Origin: a virus
IMG/VR virus record: IMGVR_UViG_3300044624_000249
Location: 1-20,461 of that record
Strand: one strand, 5' to 3'
Length of the DNA: 20,461 bases
The notes beneath the pieces are model-generated. The model saw only the letters and a program-made list of their open reading frames with translations, was not told where the DNA came from and did not search any database. Below, piece by piece: positions 14,852 to 20,461 of this stretch. Every line of letters starts with the position of its first letter. Positions within the stretch are counted from its first letter, which is position 1. A program made the position numbers and the translations under genes.

Positions 14852-14860
14852 TGTATTTAT
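14852..14860 (-). promoter_or_regulatory. T4-like late promoter motif, ATAAATACA (copy 4)
   Basis: The coding strand reads TGAATAAATACATTACAA, the same 18 bases as at copy 3. It lies in the 79-base gap between portal and scaffold, and would drive scaffold and capsid independently of the portal. Confidence 0.6.
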
Positions 14861-14882
14861 TCAATGCTGATAGAATTAGTTT

Positions 14883-16502
14883 TTATCTACCCACGTTGAG
14901 GCCACTTAACTGTACTGCTACAGCCTGTTGTGGATAATATGTAATACCCATATTAGTTACTGGGGTGCCAGCACCACCTAGAATAGATGTGTTGTCATCG
15001 TCACCACCTGCTTCTTCTGATGCTTCTTCTTCATTATCGTCTTCACCATAATTTTCGTGAATTGGAATCATCGACGGACTTAAGTCACGTGACTGAATCA
15101 TTTCATTTGTTTCAGTCATTAGTGTTTTAAGTTTTAAATCTTGAATATTATCAATGAATACTTGTTCGTATTCTTGAATTTGTTCTTGTGGTGCAAGCAT
15201 ACCAATAAGTTCTCTAGCAACTAAACTGCTGATTACTGCATCATCTGGTGCAAGTGCTTTTGCTTCTTTGATTAGTGCCATACGATAGTTAGTATCGTGT
15301 GCTTCATAGTCAGTGTTATAAACTACTTCACCAGCCCAACGCATGTCCATAAAACGTGCGGCATAAGTGAAAATCATTTCTTCTGTGACTTCCATTAATC
15401 TTGCTTTGGCTTTTGCTAATCTATGCAACTGCTTGCGTTCTTCAATAATAGCAACGCCACTAGCGATTTGGTTCTTGCTATTACGCAATCCACCTAAGCC
15501 AGTTAGTGATTCAATCTGTTCTAAGATATCTTGTTGCTTTTTAATAATCATGTCAACATCGCCAGTATCAACTGGAATGGCTTCAATCTGACCTTCAGTA
15601 GCACGAACAATAGCACCTGCGTGTACTGGGATGTTAATGCCTTTGTCTGCACGAATTAATGTATGTGCGAATTGTAAAGCACTGTATGCTTCACATTCTA
15701 ATTTGTAATGTTCACGCTGTGCATCAGTTGCGGCATCAATATCTGATACGCCAATGTCGATTGAACGTGGGTCACGACGGCCATATGCAATGAATACTGG
15801 TATAGACATTCCTAATGGGAACGTACCCTCACCAATAAGTTTCGCTGGCTTGTCACTGTTGATGCCATTAGCACCTTTTTCTACTTCATAACTTTTCCAG
15901 TAACTTGGAGTTGTTGCACTACCTAAGTGATAACACTTGATGTAATAGCAATCTTCATCTTCCATTTCTTTAATCTTAACGTACTTAAGAATTGGTCTAC
16001 CACCGTAATAATCAAAATTCCAATCCCATACGTCTAATGGGCTGATTGCGCAAGTATATGGGCGACCTAAGTTGCCATCTTTTGCTTGGGGCATATCCAC
16101 CGCCACCCATGCATGGCCGAAGATACTTGTTAAATCACCAACACCTTCCATGAAAGCAGTTAACGTTCTATTGTTTAAGTCTGCATCTAATGTGAATAAG
16201 TCTGCCCACTCTGAATTTTTAGGGTTGATGTATGCACCACTTGATGTACAGAACTGCACATTGCGCTTAATGCCTGGCTCAAACAATACATCATTAATTG
16301 TGTCAACGACATAGCGAGTAATAGGTTGCGCAACAGTATTTGATATCAAATCTTGCCATAGATTTGAGTCTTCACTTGGTCTTTTCTTACGCACATATTG
16401 CTTGAAGGTATAACCACCTAGATAGGCATATTGGTAAGCCAGCATCTGCTCATAAATGGCCGAATAGATGGGACTCTTTTTTAGTAATTCTGATGTGTTC
16501 AT
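14883..16502 (-). CDS. Portal protein (539 residues)
   Basis: It forms the dodecameric DNA gate at one capsid vertex and docks the terminase. The length suits a portal. Residues about 55-80 (SNTVAQPITRYVVDTINDVL) are the helical start, 125-175 the wing region (FGHAWVAVDMPQA, then ISPLDVWDWNFDYYGG). Residues 260-290 (GVSDIDAATDAQREHYKLEC and onward) and 330-385 (IIKKQQDILEQIESLTGLGG, then IEERKQLHRLAKAKARL) form the stem and tunnel-loop helices. The C-terminal 60 residues include an acidic stretch (EDDNEEEASEEAGGDDD), common in portals. The start is weakly served (GAGAG upstream), and a late promoter-like motif lies 61 bases before it. Confidence 0.9.
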   Translation of the reverse strand: MNTSELLKKSPIYSAIYEQMLAYQYAYLGGYTFKQYVRKKRPSEDSNLWQDLISNTVAQPITRYVVDTINDVLFEPGIKRNVQFCTSSGAYINPKNSEWADLFTLDADLNNRTLTAFMEGVGDLTSIFGHAWVAVDMPQAKDGNLGRPYTCAISPLDVWDWNFDYYGGRPILKYVKIKEMEDEDCYYIKCYHLGSATTPSYWKSYEVEKGANGINSDKPAKLIGEGTFPLGMSIPVFIAYGRRDPRSIDIGVSDIDAATDAQREHYKLECEAYSALQFAHTLIRADKGINIPVHAGAIVRATEGQIEAIPVDTGDVDMIIKKQQDILEQIESLTGLGGLRNSKNQIASGVAIIEERKQLHRLAKAKARLMEVTEEMIFTYAARFMDMRWAGEVVYNTDYEAHDTNYRMALIKEAKALAPDDAVISSLVARELIGMLAPQEQIQEYEQVFIDNIQDLKLKTLMTETNEMIQSRDLSPSMIPIHENYGEDDNEEEASEEAGGDDDNTSILGGAGTPVTNMGITYYPQQAVAVQLSGLNVGR

Positions 16503-16576
16503 AAAATTATTTTCTCTCGCATTAATCTGGCAAATGCAGGTAATTCATCGTTTAGATAGATATTGTATTTATGCAT
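16499..16576 (-). CDS. Possible 25-codon mini-ORF linking the HNH and portal genes
   Basis: A tiny open frame fills the whole gap: its ATG overlaps the HNH stop as TGATG, and its TGA overlaps the portal ATG as ATGA. The peptide would read MHKYNIYLNDELPAFARLMR and five more residues, with a plausible amphipathic helix. The end-to-end junctions look like translational coupling, but no good ribosome site precedes it and it contains the late promoter-like motif, so the frame could be chance, or the remnant of a gene split when the HNH element entered. Confidence 0.3.
   Translation of the reverse strand: MHKYNIYLNDELPAFARLMREKIIL
16564..16572 (-). promoter_or_regulatory. T4-like late promoter motif, ATAAATACA (copy 5)
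   Basis: The coding strand reads GATGCATAAATACAATATC, seven bases or fewer after the HNH stop and 61 bases before the portal start. It would let the portal be transcribed late, without the terminase and HNH genes. Confidence 0.5.
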
Positions 16577-16995
16577 CATATCTTATGTTTACAGTTATCA
16601 TTATGCCAACGTGCAATCATTGCAGGACTTGTTTTCATACTGCAATGATTGCAACTTTTAGTTTCTTGATTACCAAAATGATTGCTTCTACCCTTACGAA
16701 TCATCTCTTGTGTATTCTCTCTGTGTGTACCTAAACGTAAATGATCAGGATTAACACACTTAGGGTTATCACAACTATGCAATACGCACATGCCTGCAGG
16801 AATGATTCCTTTGTGTTCTTCGTAACTTACACGATGCGTTGTACGCATTCCATGTTCTGCACGAATCATACCATAACCAACGTTGTTAGTTCCACCCTGC
16901 CATTCCCAACAGTTAGTAACATCGTTAATTTTAATCTTGTTTAGTAATCTTTGTAATATTGGCGTACTAGTGCCAATTGGTCTTCCTAATTTCAT
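16576..16995 (-). CDS. HNH endonuclease, probably a free-standing homing element (139 residues)
   Basis: The HNH_3-type core is clear: HRVSYEEHKG with H54, then VLHSCDNPKCVNPDHLRLGT with H73, C75, C80, N82 and H85, followed by a Thr/Arg/Lys-rich helix (ENTQEMIRKGR). The N-terminus has CWEWQGG-type features usual in this family. A second likely zinc site is at the C-terminus (C115, C118, H131, C135, in CNHC then RWHNDNC). Such genes cut DNA in phage-lacking relatives and spread into the same site. It lies between large terminase and portal with its own ribosome site (AAAGGAG) and 20 bases of gap. HNH proteins near terminases can also assist packaging; with terminase nuclease residues present here, mobility seems the simpler reading. 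Confidence 0.92.
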   Translation of the reverse strand: MKLGRPIGTSTPILQRLLNKIKINDVTNCWEWQGGTNNVGYGMIRAEHGMRTTHRVSYEEHKGIIPAGMCVLHSCDNPKCVNPDHLRLGTHRENTQEMIRKGRSNHFGNQETKSCNHCSMKTSPAMIARWHNDNCKHKI

Positions 16996-17015
16996 TTGTT
17001 TGCTCCTTTAATTTG

Positions 17016-18449
17016 TTACCACGTTTGATAATCTGTTTCTTGAATGCCACCAGCAATCTCTTCCCACGTAGGGCCACCTGGATACAGTGGACTTGGTGGC
17101 ATATGTTGTAAGCCTGGCTTCATGTGTCTTGCAAGACGTTGATCCATGCCAACGTATTCACTAATACCTATACTATCATGTTGGATTGGGAATAGATGAT
17201 GTATACCATAACGAATACAATCGCCTAAGCCATCGATGTGAGCATACTTTTGCTCAGTGTATTTCACTAATTTTTTACGTGTTGCGTCTTCATAGTGATA
17301 TGTTTGCAATGCATCTAATAAAAACTTATCATCGGGTTTAACTACTAAGCCACCTCTATTAATAAACGCATTACTAGTATTGTCAGTGTCGGCAATTAAT
17401 GGGTTGCTTTTACGACTGTTAACAATTTGAAAGCCATACTTCTCAAGAATAGTTCTATCAGTTACACCAAAGGGACTTGTAGTATCACGATTTGTTTGTG
17501 CGCCACTCATGTCAATGATTGAAAACAATCTACGTTGTGGAAAGTCTATGCGAATTGCTTCAGCAATACCTTCACTTCCACAATCTGGAATAGCATATGA
17601 CTTAAGAATTTCAATCTTACCATCTTTCTCGCCTGCTTTAGTAACTTGTGCAACAACGGCACACATAACACGCTTATTCCAGTCATGAAACGTGTACAAG
17701 TCGCCACCTCTATCTACAACTTCATTACAATGCTTATGCTTATCCCAAGAATAGTAAAACATGTCGGCCACAGATTCCCATTGGCACATATAATCTTGAT
17801 TAAACTTGAGGGGACTTAAGATACGTTTTTGTTCTTCAATGAACATACGATTGCCACTGCGCATTTGTTCATAATTGTAATGACGAACAATATACTTGTC
17901 TGGCATAGCAAGAGCCAACTTAAACAAATCGTACAGTGGGCCTGTACCATTAGGCGTACTGATTACAATCAATCTACCTTGTGTGTCAGGTTGTCCTACT
18001 TTAGGTCTTAAACGATTTGAAATTTCTTGTAGTGTATCTGCTGTGTACAATGCAGCCTCGTCAGCAATCCATACGCCTACGTTAAGACCTCGTAAGTTCT
18101 CACGTTGCTCTGCACTTTTACAACGAATGAAAATACCATTGGGAAACTTAATCGTTAACTCTGAATTATTAATGTCTTTGCCATCTTCTAAGCCAAAGTG
18201 ATTCATGCAACTCTTTTTAAGTGGCTCCCAAATCAAACTCTTAATCATTGCACCAGTAGGCGCACTATATATAATATCTTTTCCCTTGTGAAACTTCTCA
18301 TCAGTTGCAAATAATGGCAGTGCAATACTGGCAAGAAACGTCTTACCACTACCTACTGGCACAATATCAATGCAATGTTTATCTGTAGTTAACCAGTCTT
18401 GAAATATACTTGACTGTTCACCAAAGAGTGGGATATCAATTTGATTCAT
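17016..18449 (-). CDS. terL: Terminase large subunit (477 residues)
   Basis: This is the ATP-driven packaging motor and headful or cos nuclease. The Walker A loop is at 30-37 (VPVGSGKT) and Walker B at 125-131 (GVWIADE, with D130 and catalytic E131). The coupling motif VISTPNG is at 162-168. The C-terminal RNase H-like nuclease keeps three acidic positions: D256 (TFHDWNKR), D313 (IIDMSGA) and D406 or D410 (HIDGLGDCIRYG). In many large terminases an Arg or Lys lies inside Walker A; here that position is P31. There is no Shine-Dalgarno at the ATG, which lies four bases after the small-subunit stop, so translation is coupled. The C-terminal 50 residues are proline-rich and may bind the portal. 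Confidence 0.95.
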   Translation of the reverse strand: MNQIDIPLFGEQSSIFQDWLTTDKHCIDIVPVGSGKTFLASIALPLFATDEKFHKGKDIIYSAPTGAMIKSLIWEPLKKSCMNHFGLEDGKDINNSELTIKFPNGIFIRCKSAEQRENLRGLNVGVWIADEAALYTADTLQEISNRLRPKVGQPDTQGRLIVISTPNGTGPLYDLFKLALAMPDKYIVRHYNYEQMRSGNRMFIEEQKRILSPLKFNQDYMCQWESVADMFYYSWDKHKHCNEVVDRGGDLYTFHDWNKRVMCAVVAQVTKAGEKDGKIEILKSYAIPDCGSEGIAEAIRIDFPQRRLFSIIDMSGAQTNRDTTSPFGVTDRTILEKYGFQIVNSRKSNPLIADTDNTSNAFINRGGLVVKPDDKFLLDALQTYHYEDATRKKLVKYTEQKYAHIDGLGDCIRYGIHHLFPIQHDSIGISEYVGMDQRLARHMKPGLQHMPPSPLYPGGPTWEEIAGGIQETDYQTW

Positions 18450-18453
18450 TAAA

Positions 18454-18798
18454 TCATTTGTCTATGGTTGTAAACGTTACTGGAATACTTGGCATAACAT
18501 CTTGCCAATCATCTAATTCTTTAGTTGGAAAACTAAAGTTATTAGTCAATGCTTGACCTAATGTAGTATGATCGATCTCATGTTTGTCAGCAACAACTTT
18601 ACTTAAGAACATCTTTTCATAGTTCTGTCTAACAGGCATGTCACATGCAAGTATACTCATGTGATAACCTTCTGCCAACAATACTTCAAATGGCTTACCA
18701 CACTGATTAAACACAGCGTCTAAAATCTTTTCGCCACTTAGTTTGTTACTGCCTCCTGGCTTTCTGCCAGCGCCTGGTCTTGCTCCACCTTTACTCAT
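18454..18798 (-). CDS. Probable terminase small subunit (114 residues)
   Basis: It would recognise phage DNA and load the large subunit. The N-terminus SKGGARPGAGRKPGGSNKLS is the AT-hook-like basic GAGRK motif common at the start of small terminases. It is followed by a helical segment (EKILDAVFNQCGKPFEVLLA) and ends directly before the large subunit. There is a gap of four bases and a clear ribosome site (TTGGAGTACTATC). The helix-turn-helix cannot be confirmed by eye, so the name rests on the basic N-terminus and on position. Confidence 0.8.
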   Translation of the reverse strand: MSKGGARPGAGRKPGGSNKLSGEKILDAVFNQCGKPFEVLLAEGYHMSILACDMPVRQNYEKMFLSKVVADKHEIDHTTLGQALTNNFSFPTKELDDWQDVMPSIPVTFTTIDK

Positions 18799-18819
18799 GA
18801 TAGTACTCCAATGTTAACA

Positions 18820-19062
18820 TTATTCTTCGCCCAAAATAACTCTAAACTTATATTCTAACTTATAAGGCATGTGATTCATACCTGTGCGTGAACGTAATTC
18901 ACCACGCAACGTTTTAATTTCAGTTTGTGTAAGAGTAGGCAACAAATCTATAATGTTGTGAAATTGATTAGCGCAACATAAATGCTGTGCCAACTCATTG
19001 ATATCATACTTTGCAACTTTAACTTTCTTTTCAGGTGTGTTTACTGATAATTCATTGTCCAT
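18820..19062 (-). CDS. Hypothetical protein (80 residues) upstream of the terminase
   Basis: No family is recognised. The N-terminus is polar with lysines (PEKKVKVAKYD); the middle looks helical (INELAQHLCCANQFHNIIDL) and continues with LTQTEIKTLRGELRSRTGM. A ribosome site (AAAAGGAAATAATTA) precedes the ATG, inside the end of the upstream 54-residue gene, which overlaps this start by 11 bases. It lies 21 bases before the small terminase, so a packaging or DNA-binding accessory role is possible but not shown. Confidence 0.65.
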   Translation of the reverse strand: MDNELSVNTPEKKVKVAKYDINELAQHLCCANQFHNIIDLLPTLTQTEIKTLRGELRSRTGMNHMPYKLEYKFRVILGEE

Positions 19063-19216
19063 TAATTATTTCCTTTTTCTTACGTGTGCGCTTTGGCTTT
19101 GCGATAACTTCAACACTAACAGTTGTTTTAGTGTTTAGTTCTTTAGGTGGCAATAATAGTTCACCCTGTGGCTTCTTGCCAAACATATGTTTAATTCGTT
19201 CCCAAATTGATTTCAT
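19052..19216 (-). CDS. Small basic hypothetical protein (54 residues)
   Basis: A 54-codon frame reads MKSIWERIKHMFGKKPQGEL, then LLPPKELNTKTTVSVEVIA and a Lys/Arg-rich tail (KPKRTRKKKE). The ATG overlaps the upstream stop as ATGA and its own TGA lies inside the next gene, so it is held at both ends by coupled junctions. GAGGG lies upstream. An N-terminal amphipathic helix with a Trp, followed by a basic tail, could bind membrane or nucleic acid, but no family is recognised. The frame has no other explanation for this 150-base interval. Confidence 0.7.
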   Translation of the reverse strand: MKSIWERIKHMFGKKPQGELLLPPKELNTKTTVSVEVIAKPKRTRKKKEIINGQ

Positions 19217-19518
19217 TCTATGATACCCTCACTTTTTAAAATATTCTTAGCCCAACTTAGACCGGCATTGCCGCCCCACATTAGATATGCTTGTGTGCCG
19301 GGCGTTGGCTTACCTGGCTCATAGTATGTGTATGCACGACTTAAAAAACTATAGGTTCTTTTAACAGTATCTAAACTCACACTTTCACGTTTGGCAAACT
19401 GATTAGCACGTGCAAGTCCTACTGCTGTGCCACCTTTATTACTAGGTGTTGCTTCATCACGCATCTTTAATCCTGCTTGCGCATTGTCTGCCATGCTTTG
19501 TGTGGGTTTATAACTCAT
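19213..19518 (-). CDS. Conserved phage protein with a GGTAVGLARA domain (101 residues)
   Basis: The pattern GGTAVGLARANQFAKRE (29-45), then VSLDTVKRTYSFLSRAY (47-63), then a PGTQAYLMWGGNAGLSWAK stretch (77-95), is a domain met in many phage genomes, either alone or attached to head proteins such as prohead proteases and portal-associated proteins. Its biochemical role is not known to me. Here it is free-standing and lies upstream of the terminase. The ATG overlaps the upstream stop (ATGA), and its own stop overlaps the next start, so the three genes are coupled. Confidence 0.72.
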   Translation of the reverse strand: MSYKPTQSMADNAQAGLKMRDEATPSNKGGTAVGLARANQFAKRESVSLDTVKRTYSFLSRAYTYYEPGKPTPGTQAYLMWGGNAGLSWAKNILKSEGIIE

Positions 19519-19892
19519 ATATAAATCTTCTCGTAATCTTCAGGGTTATCTTCTGGATCAAGACCATCATAGATAATGCCATCACTTTTGCCTTTATACT
19601 TTAATGCACCAAAGACGCTTAACCATTTCTGATTCTTTTTGTTCCATGTTTGACATAGTTCTAAGAAACGTTCTTTACCAAACATTAATTCCATTTGTGC
19701 TTTACAATCGCTTGGTGTAGGATTGATATCAAACTTTGTGTCTTGTAACTTAAACATAAAGTCAATGCAACTATCGATCTCATACTCAGTCATGTAGGGT
19801 GACAACTCAACAGTCATCTTATCAAAGTTCTTGATGTGACCAGTATAGAAAGGTCTATCAATGATGCCGCGCAATGGTTTATTGTTTGACAT
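19515..19892 (-). CDS. Hypothetical protein (125 residues)
   Basis: The start MSNNKPLRGIIDRPFYTGH (19892) is chosen because GGAGAG lies just upstream; a longer frame back to 20006 has no such site and would overlap the previous gene almost fully. The protein has helices around DSCIDFMFKLQDTK and SDCKAQMELMFGKERFLEL, a Lys/Trp-rich segment and an acidic end (GLDPEDNPEDYEKIYI). No family is recognised. It overlaps the upstream gene by 14 bases and the downstream ATG by four. Confidence 0.68.
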   Translation of the reverse strand: MSNNKPLRGIIDRPFYTGHIKNFDKMTVELSPYMTEYEIDSCIDFMFKLQDTKFDINPTPSDCKAQMELMFGKERFLELCQTWNKKNQKWLSVFGALKYKGKSDGIIYDGLDPEDNPEDYEKIYI

Positions 19893-20217
19893 GGATCTCT
19901 CCATTTTCATAAAACGTATTGTGTGTGTTAAGTGGCACTGTGCCCTTAAGTTCTGCAGCCTTGTCTTTAAGTTGTTGCTCAGTAACAAAGCCGCCCAAGA
20001 ATTCATACACAGTGGTAAGTCCTAATAGTTTTAAATCAAAAATCTTTTGATTGTCTTCATTAAGATCACTAACGTCCATTTGTTGCATGATGGCTACACT
20101 TTTTGCAATGTCACGCATAAGTGGCTGAACACTTATGTATAAATGTCCATCACCACCCTTAATCATTTTATAGGTGTATTCGACGCCTTCCGGCGATGTG
20201 TTAACTTGTTCTGTCAT
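19879..20217 (-). CDS. Hypothetical protein (112 residues)
   Basis: Mostly helical by composition. Residues 22-45 (GDGHLYISVQPLMRDIAK, then SVAIMQQ) are followed by 60-82 (FDLKLLGLTTVYEFLGGFV) and a charged helix (TEQQLKDKAAELKG). The LGLTTVYEFLGGFVTEQQL segment is like proteins seen before the terminase genes in marine phages, but no function is known to me. It starts eight bases after the upstream gene, with TAAGGACAAAC as stop plus ribosome site. Confidence 0.68.
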   Translation of the reverse strand: MTEQVNTSPEGVEYTYKMIKGGDGHLYISVQPLMRDIAKSVAIMQQMDVSDLNEDNQKIFDLKLLGLTTVYEFLGGFVTEQQLKDKAAELKGTVPLNTHNTFYENGEIHVKQ

Positions 20218-20225
20218 GTTTGTCC

Positions 20226-20447
20226 TTAACGCTTGCGCTTCATATCGTATTCAATGTCTTTAGTGACACGACGACCTGCACGTTCTGCACGTTGATCTTT
20301 GGTTGCTGTTGATTCTTTACTGCGATAGCCTGATGCATACATTGCACGACCCTGCTTCTCAGCCTCTTCACGTGTTGCATATACTTTACCACTATCACCA
20401 TAGCGATACATTGCTTTACCTGCTCTCATTAATTTTTGTACTGGCAT
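20226..20447 (-). CDS. Small basic conserved phage protein (73 residues), unknown function
   Basis: The pattern RYGDSGKVYATREEAEKQGR, then AMYASGYRS, is a short motif found in small proteins of marine phages (a Gly-Lys-x-Tyr strand followed by an AEKQ helix and an A-x-Y-A-S-G-Y end), and can also be part of larger proteins. The C-terminus is highly basic (KDIEYDMKRKR). It is the first gene of the visible operon and has a good site (AAAGGAAGATAAC) near the right edge, so the operon probably continues upstream beyond the window. Confidence 0.7.
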   Translation of the reverse strand: MPVQKLMRAGKAMYRYGDSGKVYATREEAEKQGRAMYASGYRSKESTATKDQRAERAGRRVTKDIEYDMKRKR

Positions 20448-20461
20448 GTTATCTTCCTTTT

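Overview
The window is a run of tightly packed, unidirectional (all minus strand) virion genes from a tailed double-stranded DNA phage (Caudoviricetes). There is one tail-tube gene, no sheath gene, a 972-residue tape measure and a lambda-type tail chaperone frameshift, so a long non-contractile tail (siphovirus-like) is the best reading. The AT-rich composition, the Asn/Gly/Ser/Thr-rich fibres, the 'NAQPNITSVGTLTSL' repeats and the small accessory proteins resemble uncultured marine phages. The host cannot be read from the sequence. No integrase, repressor, lysis, replication or tRNA gene is present.

Transcription runs from high to low coordinates. From 20447 to 18820 there are five or six small pre-packaging genes, most of them overlapping or abutting; one of 54 codons (19052..19216) is below usual length cut-offs. 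The head module follows: small terminase (18454..18798), large terminase (17016..18449), an inserted HNH endonuclease (16576..16995), portal (14883..16502), scaffold (14027..14803) and major capsid protein (12946..14001). The neck and tail-tube module is 12365..12892, 11919..12365 and the major tail protein (11408..11893). The tail assembly module is a 60-residue unknown, the G/GT chaperones (10564..11120), an HK97-gp10-like protein and the tape measure (7347..10265). The tail tip and fibre module is two minor tail proteins, a GNAT-like acetyltransferase, a 941-residue tip protein, a 171-residue structural protein, a 620-residue trimeric-type fibre and the start of another structural gene cut by the window edge.

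The most informative regulatory signals are five copies of ATAAATACA, all on the coding strand and all at gene boundaries: before the portal, scaffold, chaperone, 171-residue structural gene and left-edge gene. They match the T4 late promoter core (TATAAATA) and divide the structural genes into nested late units. This is unusual beside a lambda/HK97-type morphogenesis order, and it predicts a late sigma-like factor elsewhere in the genome. Two strong hairpins with GAAA tetraloops lie directly after the two most abundant virion proteins: a canonical terminator after the tail tube gene and a hairpin without a good U tract after the capsid gene. A perfect lambda-type slippery heptamer, G_GGA_AAG, sits against the chaperone stop codon and fuses two reading frames into a 185-residue protein.
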